Below, piece by piece: positions 52,797 through 62,700 of a stretch of 64,000 nt of DNA; the first letter of the stretch is position 1; each line of letters starts with the position of its first letter. The DNA is taken from NCBI RefSeq assembly GCF_900167465.1, contig NZ_FUWR01000004.1:1-64000 (forward strand), given 5' to 3'. The notes below the pieces were generated by a model, which was given only the letters and a program-made list of their open reading frames with translations, made no database searches and had not been told where the DNA came from. The DNA comes from Trichlorobacter thiogenes. GTDB taxonomy: Bacteria; Desulfobacterota; Desulfuromonadia; Geobacterales; Pseudopelobacteraceae. The translations under genes and the position numbers were made by a program.

Positions 52797-54458
52797 ATGA
52801 ATAAAATAATCTGCTGGTTGGTGCTGTTATTAAGCGTGATGTCGCTTCCTCTGTCTGCTGCCGGCCAGGATGCTGAGAGGACCGTTGAAATCCGTGTTTC
52901 CAGCCGGGATACCCTGATCGGTCTATGTCAAAAATATCTTACCCACCCGGAAAAATGGCCGCAGGTTTCAAAACTCAATCGGCTTCCCGATTCCAACTAC
53001 ATAGCTCCAGGGCAGAAAATTATCGTACCGGTTGCCTTACTGAAAGGACTACCGATGGATGGCGTCGTCTCCTTTCTGCAAGGAGAGGCGTACCTGCAAT
53101 CGTCAGGCAACTCTGCATGGCGTCAGTTGCAACTGCGGGATAGTGTCAAGGAAGGCAGCTCACTTAAGACGGCAGCCAATAGTGCCCTTGAGATCAGCTT
53201 TGAAGATGGTACCAGCTTCTTACTGCGGGAACAGTCGCTGGTATCGGTTAAGGCCGCAAAGAAGGGGCCATTGCATCTTCTGCGGGTACTGCGGCTTGAA
53301 GGTGGCAAGATCATTTCCAGGGTAAAGTCCGCCACCGGTAAAGATTCACGCTTTGAGATCGAAACCCCTTCGGCCCTTGCTGCTGCGCGGGGGACCCATT
53401 ACCGGGTTGCGGTTGATGAACAGGGAACTACCCGGGCTGAAATGTTGGAAAGCCGGATTGATCTCTCGGCAATGGGAACGACGGTTTCCCTTAAGGAGGG
53501 TGAAGGATCGCTTGCCCGTCGCAATGAAGCCCCTTCTGCACCGATCAGGTTGCTTGGTCCGCCAGAGCCACAAGCTCTTGCAGCGATATATGGTAATGCA
53601 TCCAGTGAAATCAGATTTTCCCCTGTGCAGAACGCGGCACAGTACCGGGTGCTGCTGGCGCGGGATCAGGAAGGTAAAAACGCTGTCAAAACTGCGGTTA
53701 TAAAGCCCGATGATCCCTTTGTGTTTGAGGGACTTGAAGATGGGGGCTACTATCTGCTGGCCTCCAGTATCGGCCAGGAAGGGCTGGAAGGTCCCCTGTC
53801 AAAGCCGTATGAGGTGAAAGTCAGACGGAAACCGCTGCCACCGGATATCGTTTTGCCCGTGGATAAGGCTACCCTGCCTGAAATGCCTCTGAAGTCTCAA
53901 TGGCATAATGTGATTGGCGTCTCTGGCTATCAGCTTCAGATCGCCACCACTCCTGATTTTTCAGGCGCCTTGATTGAATCCGGTGACCTTAAAAAGACCG
54001 TCTACAGCTCAAAGGAACTGCAGGGAGGTACCTACTATCTGCGGGTGAGGTCGCTGGCTGAAGATGGCTATGCCGGGGATTGGTCCGCTACCCGTGCATT
54101 CAGCGTTGTTAAACTTCTGCCCCCCTCACTGCATAAGCCGGACGGTAATGACAATAAACTCTACCTGGAGTGGGAGCCGATCAAAGGTGCCACCGGCTAT
54201 CATCTGCAGATTGCCCGGGATGAGGCCTTTGGCACCATTATCATTGATCAAAAACCGGGTGAATCAAAACTGGTGCTGGAAAATCCGCCGGAGCCGGGAA
54301 AATACTACATGCGTGTTGCTGCACGGAATGCCGATCAGGAGACCAGCGCGTTTTCAAAGTCTGGCAGTTTTGAGATCGAGCAATCAAAGTCTTATTTTTA
54401 TGAGGCGCTTGGGTTTGTTGGCGGGGTAGGTCTGGCTCTGCTGCTGGTACTGTTGTAA
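52797..54458 (+). CDS. LysM-FecR-FN3-like envelope protein with C-terminal anchor
   Basis: A 553-residue exported protein: signal peptide (1-22), a LysM peptidoglycan-binding domain (about 30-82, WPQVSKLNRLPDSNYIAPGQ) and a FecR domain (about 110-210, FETPSALAAARGTHYRVAV type). Two or three fibronectin-like repeats follow (about 270-520, including GYQLQIATTPDFS and GYHLQIARDEAFG), then a final hydrophobic helix. Such FecR proteins often neighbour CHASE2 sensors, and the next gene is a CHASE2 kinase 16 bases away. A role as periplasmic signal partner is inferred. Confidence 0.85.
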   Translation: MNKIICWLVLLLSVMSLPLSAAGQDAERTVEIRVSSRDTLIGLCQKYLTHPEKWPQVSKLNRLPDSNYIAPGQKIIVPVALLKGLPMDGVVSFLQGEAYLQSSGNSAWRQLQLRDSVKEGSSLKTAANSALEISFEDGTSFLLREQSLVSVKAAKKGPLHLLRVLRLEGGKIISRVKSATGKDSRFEIETPSALAAARGTHYRVAVDEQGTTRAEMLESRIDLSAMGTTVSLKEGEGSLARRNEAPSAPIRLLGPPEPQALAAIYGNASSEIRFSPVQNAAQYRVLLARDQEGKNAVKTAVIKPDDPFVFEGLEDGGYYLLASSIGQEGLEGPLSKPYEVKVRRKPLPPDIVLPVDKATLPEMPLKSQWHNVIGVSGYQLQIATTPDFSGALIESGDLKKTVYSSKELQGGTYYLRVRSLAEDGYAGDWSATRAFSVVKLLPPSLHKPDGNDNKLYLEWEPIKGATGYHLQIARDEAFGTIIIDQKPGESKLVLENPPEPGKYYMRVAARNADQETSAFSKSGSFEIEQSKSYFYEALGFVGGVGLALLLVLL

Positions 54459-54474
54459 GGATAGCCGATAGCCC

Positions 54475-56457
54475 ATGCCTACTCATCCGGTTACGCGTAA
54501 TCTGCGCTTCCTGCTCCTGCTGGCAGCAACGCTTGTGATTCTTCTGTCTGTTGATTATCTGGGAGCATTTGCCGGAGTTGACACCTATTTCTATGACACG
54601 TTTTTGCGCCTGAGGGGAACCAGGCCGACTTCCAACAGGATTGTCATTGTCGCGGTGGATGCAAAGACGCTGGACCGGTTTGGACAATGGCCGATCAGGC
54701 GACGCCATTATGCAGAGCTGCTTGGCCGGCTTGATCAGGCCGCTGTTGTAGGTTTTGATCTGCTGCTGCGGGAGCAGACCGCTGATGACGGCCTGTTGGA
54801 GGCAGCAATCAAGCGGCATGGCAAGGTGGTATTGCCGGTCTATGTCGGTGCCGCTGCCCAGCCGATCGGGCCGCTTGATCGTTTTGCATCTGCAGCAACC
54901 GGGCATATCCATATTGAACTGGGGGTTGATAATACCGCCAGAGAGCTGTTCCATAGTGTTTACGCGAACAAGCTGTTGCCGTCACTGTCCTCCAAAATGT
55001 ATGAGGCCGTCTCTGAACAGCCTCTGCTTCGTCTGCCCCCCCCTGTTTCGACCACAGGCAGGTTGATTCAGCAGGATCACCACACAATCAACTATTACGG
55101 TACGCCAGGTGCCTTTACGCGGATTTCATTGGCAGACCTGCTTGATGGGACTGTCCAGCCAGCCTATTTCAAAGACAAGCTGGTACTGGTAGGGCTGACC
55201 GTGCCGGGTATTCTTGATGAAGTATCAACTCCCCTCAGTCAAACCAGAAACCGGATGCCCGGTGTTGAGGTGCATGCAAATGCCCTGAACAACCTGCTTG
55301 ACAAGAGCAGCATACATGAACTGCCCGGATTTCTGCGGGCTTTTGCTGCGCTGCTGACTGCGTTTCTACTGGCGGTTGTGCTGGCCAGATCTGATGAGAA
55401 ACAGGCGGTTCTGATCTGGATTCTGAGTCTTTTTGTGACGTTGCTGGCTGCCTTTGCTCTGCTTGCTGCTGCTCACTGGTGGGTTTCTCCCTCCCTCTTT
55501 TTGGTCGCCTTCAGCGTCATATTCGCTGCGGTCTATCTGTACCGTCTGGATAGTGCGGCCCGAAAACTTGACCATGAATATGAGATCATGACTGCCCTGC
55601 TGGGGCGTGATGCCAATGAAGCCCCGGAACAGGTGGCAGGTAGCGGACTGTTCGGCTTTTTGTCTGAAGGTGGCATCAACGCCAAGATTGGTCGTCAGGT
55701 TGGCATGACCACCAAACTGCTGGGGCTGCATAAACAGCTGGAAAGCGCCTTGAAGACCGAGCGGGAGGCGCTTGATAGCCAGATCCGGTTTGTTGAGATG
55801 CTTTCCCACGAGTACCGTACCCCCTTGGCGATTATTCGTGCCAACCTGGATATCCTTGAGATGAAGGACGAAGATCTGGGTGGACAGCTATCCGGGAACT
55901 TCTCCAAGATGAAGCGTGCGGTTTCCCGCTTGGTTGAGGTGATGGAGACCTCGCTGGGACGGCAACGGCTTGAAGAGGCCCGGACAGCACAGCCGACGAG
56001 CGAAGATATTGATTTCTCATCTTTTCTTGATTCGCTGCTTGCGGAATCAGGTGAACTTTGGGCGGAGCGTCGTTTTGAACGGTACGGTGGCGGCTGTTCA
56101 GGATGTTTTGTCCACGGCGACCGCTTAATGTTGAAGACCGCCGTGCTGAACCTGATTGATAATGCGGTAAAATACTCTGCAGTACAGGAACCGGTACGGG
56201 TTTTTCTTGAAAAACGGGACGGTCAGGCGGTTGTCTCGGTGGTCAACCAGGGAACAACAGTAGCGCCGGAAGAGCTTGAGCGGGTATTTGACAAGTTTTA
56301 CCGGGGCGGCAGCAGCGTCAACACCCGAGGGGCCGGACTTGGTCTCTATCTTGTACGTAAAATCATTGAGCAACTTGGTGGCAGCGTGACATTGACAAGT
56401 GATGACAGTCACTACACCACAGCAACCATCAGCCTGCCACTCTGCCAGCACCAGTAA
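54475..56457 (+). CDS. CHASE2-domain sensor histidine kinase
   Basis: A 660-residue inner-membrane kinase: an N-terminal helix (about 10-28), a periplasmic CHASE2 domain (about 30-280) with FDLLLREQTADD and FKDKLVLVGLT, three membrane helices (about 285-370), a linker, then HisKA with His445 in MLSHEYRTPLAII. The ATPase has NLIDNAVKYS, DKFYRGG and GAGLGLYLVRKII. It senses an unknown periplasmic signal. The likely partner regulator is the OmpR-type gene at 57282, two small genes downstream. Confidence 0.92.
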   Translation: MPTHPVTRNLRFLLLLAATLVILLSVDYLGAFAGVDTYFYDTFLRLRGTRPTSNRIVIVAVDAKTLDRFGQWPIRRRHYAELLGRLDQAAVVGFDLLLREQTADDGLLEAAIKRHGKVVLPVYVGAAAQPIGPLDRFASAATGHIHIELGVDNTARELFHSVYANKLLPSLSSKMYEAVSEQPLLRLPPPVSTTGRLIQQDHHTINYYGTPGAFTRISLADLLDGTVQPAYFKDKLVLVGLTVPGILDEVSTPLSQTRNRMPGVEVHANALNNLLDKSSIHELPGFLRAFAALLTAFLLAVVLARSDEKQAVLIWILSLFVTLLAAFALLAAAHWWVSPSLFLVAFSVIFAAVYLYRLDSAARKLDHEYEIMTALLGRDANEAPEQVAGSGLFGFLSEGGINAKIGRQVGMTTKLLGLHKQLESALKTEREALDSQIRFVEMLSHEYRTPLAIIRANLDILEMKDEDLGGQLSGNFSKMKRAVSRLVEVMETSLGRQRLEEARTAQPTSEDIDFSSFLDSLLAESGELWAERRFERYGGGCSGCFVHGDRLMLKTAVLNLIDNAVKYSAVQEPVRVFLEKRDGQAVVSVVNQGTTVAPEELERVFDKFYRGGSSVNTRGAGLGLYLVRKIIEQLGGSVTLTSDDSHYTTATISLPLCQHQ

Positions 56458-56608
56458 GCCTCCTCCTTTTCTCCTCGTCAGATTCTGTCACAATTGATTG
56501 TTTCTCATTGGTTGAAGCTTGGCCAGTTTGCTTGCTATCGTGCAGTAAACCGTACTGGCGGTTCGTGAATTCAGGTTTTCTATAATAGTTCCAGTGGGCA
56601 GGTATGGC

Positions 56609-56839
56609 ATGACAACACAGTCTTACGACACAGATGCAACCAAGAAAAGACCTTGCCCCGAGATGCTTAAAGGGCTGTCATTGTCAGCGTTGGTGGAACT
56701 GTTTGACGTGCCTCTGAAGTATCTGTCGGTTGCCGGTTTTGAAGTGGTCATGTTTGACTGCAGTGGTCAGTATCTGGTCTGCACCTGCTCAGGCGGGTCG
56801 TGTGTGCAGGCTCGCTACTCGGATACATGTTCAATTTAG
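56609..56839 (+). CDS. small cysteine-rich hypothetical protein (76 aa)
   Basis: ATG 56609 follows GGCAGG; a TATAAT at 56581-56586 may be its -10. The 76-residue protein has six cysteines, five in its last 30 residues (DCSGQYLVCTCSGGSC), suggesting a metal site or disulphides. It has no signal peptide. It lies between the CHASE2 kinase and its presumed regulator and is followed 18 bases later by another small gene. The function is unknown. Confidence 0.55.
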   Translation: MTTQSYDTDATKKRPCPEMLKGLSLSALVELFDVPLKYLSVAGFEVVMFDCSGQYLVCTCSGGSCVQARYSDTCSI

Positions 56840-56857
56840 CAACAGGAGAATAGAGTC

Positions 56858-57067
56858 ATGACACTCATGGAACAACAACGATTTCTTGAAGGTATTACCC
56901 ATATTTGTGACGTAGATTTTCTGAGCTGGCATGGTTGGGAGCAGCTGATGGCCTGGGTACGACGTCAAGCCTGGCGGGTTGATTTTTTCGGAGGAGAAAA
57001 AATTCCGTCCCGGTTGCTCTATCCCAAATCATTGACCAGTGAGCTGATTGCATTCATGGCTGGTTAA
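56858..57067 (+). CDS. small hypothetical protein (69 aa)
   Basis: ATG 56858 follows ACAGGAGAA. The protein begins MTLMEQQRFLEGITHICDVD and has WHGWEQLMAWVRRQAWRVDF, a Trp/Arg-rich amphipathic stretch, ending LLYPKSLTSELIAFMAG. No signal peptide or catalytic motif is visible. It is probably transcribed with the cysteine-rich gene before it. No family was recognised and nothing marks it as a toxin or antitoxin. Confidence 0.5.
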   Translation: MTLMEQQRFLEGITHICDVDFLSWHGWEQLMAWVRRQAWRVDFFGGEKIPSRLLYPKSLTSELIAFMAG

Positions 57068-57149
57068 CGCTTGTTGTTTATGCTCTATTTCAATTGCAAT
57101 CTATGGATGTTATCAAGATGGTGAGGATTGGGGCAACGGACTCCAATAA

Positions 57150-57222
57150 GGGTTTTCCCTATCTTGTATAAGGGGTTTCCCGAATAGACTTTTTTGTGAC
57201 ATTTATGTTAAGGACATAATTA
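57150..57222 (+). promoter_or_regulatory. putative operator and promoter of the OmpR-type regulator gene
   Basis: Two related decamers, GGGTTTTCCC (57150-57159) and GGGGTTTCCC (57172-57181), each preceded by ATAAG or TATAAG-like bases, are 22 bases apart (two helical turns). They are followed by TTGTGA (57194-57199) and TAATTA (57217-57222) with 17 bases between. The layout suggests a dimeric regulator site just upstream of a promoter for the gene at 57282, possibly autoregulation. This is inference from pattern only. Confidence 0.4.
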
Positions 57223-57281
57223 TCTGATATTGCTTGAAATAGATGTTGGTGTGGTTGCAAAAAACAGGAGGCCGAAAAGGC

Positions 57282-58001
57282 ATGGGTACAGGGTTCAAGG
57301 TTCTCATTGTTGAAGATGATCAGGATTTGCGTGAGAGCGTTGTTGAATATCTTGCCATGGCCGGTTTTGAGGTCAGTGGTGTCAGGAACGCTGCCGAGTT
57401 CTATCAGGCTATAGCCCTGGGGGGCTGGAGCGTTGTGGTAATTGATATCGGTCTGCCTGATCAATCCGGTTTTGTGCTGGTTGAGTATGTACGTGCCAAT
57501 ACTGACATGAAGGTGATTATCCTTACTGCCCGTGATGCGCTGGATGATCGTGTCAAAGGGTATGATGCCGGTGCAGACCTGTACCTGATCAAGCCGATTG
57601 ATTGTCGCGAGCTGTCAGCAGCCATTACCAGCCAAGCGCAGCGCTATTGTAGCCGTGTAGCCCAGCAGGCCCCGGCCCAGAATCTGACACCTTCAAGTGA
57701 TCTCTGGGGGCTTGCCCAAAGTTCGTGGGCACTGGTGTCGCCGGATGGAACCCAGATTCAGCTGACCGGCAAGGAGCTGCAGTTTATTGAGCTGTTGGCC
57801 GCGCACCCTGGCAAGGCTGCTGCCAGAGAAGAATTGTTGCTTAAGCTGTATCAGCGTCATGATGAGTACACCAGCAGGTCCCTTGATTCTCTAGTGCGTC
57901 GGGTGCGGGTTAAAATTATGTCTGTTACGGATGTACCGGTGCCGATCAAGACGGTCCACGCGGTTGGTTACTGTTTTTCTGCAACACTACGGTATATCTG
58001 A
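57282..58001 (+). CDS. OmpR-family response regulator
   Basis: ATG 57282 follows AGGAGGCC; the frame could extend to 57243 without a good ribosome site. The 239-residue protein has a receiver domain with VEDDQD at the start, phosphoacceptor Asp55 in VVVIDIGLPDQSG and Lys in YLIKPIDC. A winged-helix DNA-binding domain follows (LTGKELQFIELLAAHPGK; RSLDSLVRRVRVKI). It is probably the partner of the CHASE2 kinase, and the ompA and giant surface-protein genes that follow are plausible targets. Confidence 0.9.
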   Translation: MGTGFKVLIVEDDQDLRESVVEYLAMAGFEVSGVRNAAEFYQAIALGGWSVVVIDIGLPDQSGFVLVEYVRANTDMKVIILTARDALDDRVKGYDAGADLYLIKPIDCRELSAAITSQAQRYCSRVAQQAPAQNLTPSSDLWGLAQSSWALVSPDGTQIQLTGKELQFIELLAAHPGKAAAREELLLKLYQRHDEYTSRSLDSLVRRVRVKIMSVTDVPVPIKTVHAVGYCFSATLRYI

Positions 58002-58234
58002 ATCTGCCTGCTGTAGCGTCTTCTGTCCCGTCTTCTTTTCTGCTGTCTTTTCCCCTTCGCTTGTCGCTTCCCTCTGCAACATCAGAATTGGTCAGAACTG
58101 CTTCGATTTGATCGGTTGTTTTAGCCCTTGCTATGCCTGATAGTGCCCAGCAATCCGGTTTCCCGTAAAAATGAGGTGAACCGGTGGTTACGCAGGGTAA
58201 TCACACTCTAAATCAAACTAAAGAGGAGTAGGGC

Positions 58235-59491
58235 ATGAAAAAACAACTGAAACGTATCTTGCCGGTAGGTTTGCTGCTGGTGGCATCCACCGCATTTGCC
58301 GGAGTTCAGCAAGGACAGTTCTCCCTGTCACCGGTGGTTGGCGGTTACACCTACGAAGGGCAACAGCATCTGGGCACCAATCTGGTATTTGGCGGCAGGG
58401 CTGGCTACAACATCACCAAACAGCTGGGGATTGAAGGGCTGTTTGATTATGTTAATCCTGAACTGACCGGCGGCAAGAAAGATATCACCATGTACCGCTA
58501 CGGCGGTGAGCTGCTGTATCACTTTATGCCGGACAACAATTTTGTGCCCTATATTGCTGCCGGGTTTGCCGGATTGAAGTTTGATGGCGCCAATGCCTCA
58601 TCAAAAAATACCTATGGTGCAGCTGATTATGGTGTTGGTGCCAAGTACTTTCTGCATGAAAACTTTGCCCTGCGGGCCGATGTACGGCACATCATGTATA
58701 ACCTGAGCGAGACAGTGACTCATAACGTTGAGTACACCGTAGGCGCTCATATTCCATTTGGCGGAGCTGCCCCGGCTGTCAAGCCGATTGAGGTGGCTCC
58801 TGCTCCGGAGCCGGCCAAAGTTGTGGCACCTGCGCCAGTTGCTCCAAAGGCCTTCCTGCATGCGACCCCGCAAAACATCACCAGCGGTGAACAGTCCACC
58901 CTGCAGTGGAGCTCAAGCGATGCAAAAAAATGCTCCATTCAACCTGCCATCGGTGCAGTTGCACTTAGTGGTTTCACCATGGTTGCCCCAACAGCAGATA
59001 CGGAATACACCCTGACCTGCAAGGGTGAAGGCGGTGAGGCAACCAGCAAGACAGCTGTTGCGGTCAAGGCAGCTCCGGTCGTGCAACCTGTACCGCCTGC
59101 TCCGGTGGTGGAACAGTCTGCAGCCAAGGCCTCTGCTGCACAGCTCTGCAGCCCCACCGTGCTGAATATCAAGTTTGACACCAACAAGACTGCTATCAAG
59201 CCTGCCTATCAGGATGAACTGGCAAAACTGGGCACCTTCCTGAAAGACAACCCAAGCGCCAAAGGCAGCATTGAAGGACATACCGACAGCGTTGGCAACA
59301 AGAAGGCCAACATGAAGCTCTCCCAGCGCCGCGCTGAAAGCGTCCGCAGCTACATCATCAAGCATTCAGCTGTTGATGCCAGCCGGATCACCGCCAAAGG
59401 TTTTGGTCCCACCAAGCCGATTGCCGATAACAAAACCGCTGCAGGAAAAGCAAAGAACAGACGTATCGAAGCTAACTTTAGCTGTGAATAA
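58235..59491 (+). CDS. OmpA-family outer-membrane protein with Ig-like insert
   Basis: A 418-residue protein: signal peptide (MKKQLKRILPVGLLLVASTAFAG), an eight-strand OmpA-type barrel (about 24-180), a Pro/Ala linker, an Ig-like domain (about 205-280, GEQSTLQWSSSDAKKCSI), a second Pro/Ala/Val linker, and the OmpA C-terminal peptidoglycan-binding domain. That domain has NIKFDTNKTAIKP, EGHTDSVG and LSQRRAESVR. It links the outer membrane to the cell wall. The Ig-like insert is not in classical OmpA. The ATG follows AGGAG. Confidence 0.9.
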   Translation: MKKQLKRILPVGLLLVASTAFAGVQQGQFSLSPVVGGYTYEGQQHLGTNLVFGGRAGYNITKQLGIEGLFDYVNPELTGGKKDITMYRYGGELLYHFMPDNNFVPYIAAGFAGLKFDGANASSKNTYGAADYGVGAKYFLHENFALRADVRHIMYNLSETVTHNVEYTVGAHIPFGGAAPAVKPIEVAPAPEPAKVVAPAPVAPKAFLHATPQNITSGEQSTLQWSSSDAKKCSIQPAIGAVALSGFTMVAPTADTEYTLTCKGEGGEATSKTAVAVKAAPVVQPVPPAPVVEQSAAKASAAQLCSPTVLNIKFDTNKTAIKPAYQDELAKLGTFLKDNPSAKGSIEGHTDSVGNKKANMKLSQRRAESVRSYIIKHSAVDASRITAKGFGPTKPIADNKTAAGKAKNRRIEANFSCE

Positions 59492-59509
59492 CAAGTGATG
59501 ATGTTGTGC

Positions 59510-59545
59510 ATGCGTCTCCCCGGCAAATACCGGTTGGAGGCGCAT
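59510..59545 (+). terminator. hairpin after the ompA gene, possible terminator
   Basis: ATGCGTCTCC (59510-59519) and GGAGGCGCAT (59536-59545) form a ten-base stem with one wobble pair and a further short GG/CC pairing in the loop. There is no immediate T-run, so it may be an imperfect terminator or an mRNA-stabilising hairpin. It lies 20 bases past the stop codon. Confidence 0.5.
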
Positions 59546-59753
59546 CTGCTATCTGCTTCTAATCTATCTGACGAATTCTGATGTTTTGTTAAAAACGGTA
59601 AATTTGGCTGTATTTGTCCAGTTTGTTTGTGTATATTCCAACGCTTCAAAATTGTTAATTATATTATTATTAGAATAAATATATGTTTGCTCTGGCTTGA
59701 CTACTGAGATTTGTTAAATCTGATCAGTGGCGGTGTTGGAAGTGGAGGGTGTA

Positions 59754-62700
59754 ATGAGAAAAAGTGTAATCGGTAAGGTCGGGCGTCTGGTTGTAACGGT
59801 ACTGGTTCTGCTGGTTGTTGCGGGGGCTGCGTGGGCAGCTGATGTTGATCTCAGTGTTTCTGCCTATACCTGGTCACCTAATCCTGTTATTCATAACGGA
59901 AACTCGACGTTTTCTGTTACGGTTACCAATAATGATGCCGGTGTGGCTGCTGCTACGCCGGTATTAACAATTCTACTTCCATCCAACGTTGATTTTAGTG
60001 CCGGAACTGCTTCCAGTGAGTGTGTCTTTAACCTGGCTGCTTCTCCCAAACAACTTGTGTGTACCAAGCCCTCTTCACTTGTTGCACAAGGTACCTGGGA
60101 TATCAGCTACAGTGGCAAAGGCTTCAGTGCCGGGGCGCAGGATACAACGGCTACCGTTACAGATAGCTCAATTACGGACCCCAATGGTGGTAATAATCTT
60201 CTGACAAAAACGGTTACCGTCATCAACGGAGCTGACCTCGGTATCACCAAAACCGGTCCGGCTACTGCCGCAGCCGGCTCGTTTATCAGCTTTACCCTTA
60301 CAGCCCACAATTACGGCCCTGATGCAGCAACGACCTTTCGGATAACTGATGACCTGCCAGCTGCGGTTGACTTTACCTATCAAAACGCCACGGGCAGTGG
60401 TTGGAGTTGTGGCGTTTCCGGTACAACCGTCACCTGTGATTATAGTGGGGCAGCCGTACCTGCAGGCAGTGATGCACCGGCGATAACTCTGACAGGTAAG
60501 CTTATTACCTCATCAGGTACCATTACCAACGGAGCATCAATAGTCTCCACCGACGGTAACACCGGTGACCCGGTTTCCGGGAACAACGGTCCTTCCCAGG
60601 TGGTGGTAACGGTAACCGCTGGGACAAACCTGCAGGCTGGCAAGACCATGGTTTCTTCAGTAACTGGTCTGACTACCTTTACGGCTGATGAGTCCGTCAC
60701 CATGACCTTGTCGGCAACCAATAGCGGCACCCAGGTGGCCAGCGGAATAACCATTACCGATACCGTGCCGGTAGATTTTGCCATCGGCCCCCTGCCTTCC
60801 GAGTGTGCCAAAGTAGGTCAGGTTATTACCTGTACCATTGCAACCTTGAACAGTAGCGCCACCAGTAGTTTCAGCATTCCCTTGACCGTGGTTGCCAGCC
60901 CGACACTGGGGGCCGGTTCAAACAGTGCGTCCATCAGCAGGACCTTGCCAACCGGCGGGACAGACAGTCCGGCAACCGCAAACTACACCATTGTTACATC
61001 CTTTGCCCATTTAACCCTGACCAAGTCCAAGGGGCCCACCCCGGTTGCTGCAGATGGTATGATCACTAACACCATTGTCGTAACCAACTCATTAAGTTCA
61101 ACAGCCGCTGCCGCCGGTACGATTCGGGTTACTGACGTGCTGGACGTCCATGAAACCTACCAGTCATTCAGTGGCAGTGGTTGGAGCTGTTCAGGTGTTG
61201 CCGTTGATGCTACCGGGACAGTTACCTGCGATTATGCCGGTGCCAACCTGGCGCGGGGGGCCTCGCTGCCGGCGTTGGTCATAATTACCAAGGCAGAAAC
61301 CGGTTATCTGGGAACTATCAGCAACACCGCCTGCACCGGCCTGTCTGCGGTCTCTCCCCATACACCGGCAGACAACTCCAGCACCGGTAACTGCCAGAGC
61401 GCCACCGTGACCGGCACCAACCGGAATGTAGACCTGGGTATCACCAAGACCGCCAGTATCCCTTCGCCAACACATATCCTGACCACTGATGCAAGCGTCA
61501 GCTACACCCTGACCGTTTCCAATGCAGGGACGGACATAGCTCCAACCGCCACCGTCAGCGACCCGTTGAGCAGTATCTGGTACAGCGGCAGCGCCGGTAC
61601 AACTGGCGGCAGTGCTGTTATTATCGGGCAAGGCGCGGGAGAGTCCTGCAGCTTTGGTTCCACCGTAAGCTGTACCCTGAAGAATGTGGCCAACGGCGCA
61701 CCCCGTACCATTACGGTTACCCTGAACAGACCTTTTAAGGATGGTACTCTGGGCAACACAGCAACGGTATCAACCCCTGATGCCATTGACACGAACGGCA
61801 CAAATAACTCAGCCAGTGCAACGGTAATTGTTGACCCACTTGCTGATGTGGCAGTGACCGGCATTGCCGCAGGGCCGGACCCGGTCAAAGTAGGGGTTGA
61901 GCTGAGCTACACCTCTTCCATCAAAAATTTTGGTCCCAGTGCCGCTGCCGGTGTGGTTTTGAGGCAGACTATAGACCCCTTAAAAGTTAGTTATGTGAGC
62001 GGATCCATAGCCTTTACCGGGCCTGGTAGCTGCAGTTATGTTACTTCATTCAGCAGCGGTCCCTATGCCGGACAGGCCGGTATTGAGTGCAGTGGCTTCA
62101 GTCTGGGGGATGATACCTCATACCAACTTGGTTTTAAGGTGATTCCGATCTACCCGTATCCAGGGGGTGTGCCGAACACCTACATAAGTACCGCCACCAT
62201 AACAACCACCACGGTTGAGAGCGATGCTCCCGGTTATGCCAATAACAGTGCCAGCCATACCGCACACATCACCATGCAGGCACTGGATTTAACGGTTACT
62301 GATAACGATCCCGGCTATGATCCGACTGCCTTTGGCGATCCAATCGTCTACGAAATCAAGGTCCAGAATAACGGGCCATCCCAGGCCACCGGTTTCAAGC
62401 TGGCGGTAACCCCCAAGCCGCCAGGGGTTTATACTATGCCGTTTGATTTGGCTGGCAGCGTATTGCCTAGTGGGGCGACCTGTTCGCAGCCTGGCGGGGC
62501 GGATGGTACTAATGTTATCTGTTATCTGGGAGTAGATCAGGCCCACAGTATCATGGCTGCCAACACCAGCCAGACCTTTAATCTTAAATTCGGTACGTCA
62601 GGGCCTACACCTGCAGGGTCACTAACCTATGGTACAACAGCAACCGTCAGCTCATACGAGACCACAAACATTCCCACCTATGACAGCCTGCCCGGCAATA

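Noticed and set aside
56609-57067. Toxin-antitoxin pair
   Set aside because: The two small genes lie in a two-component cassette and show no toxin fold, antitoxin DNA-binding motif or overlapping start.
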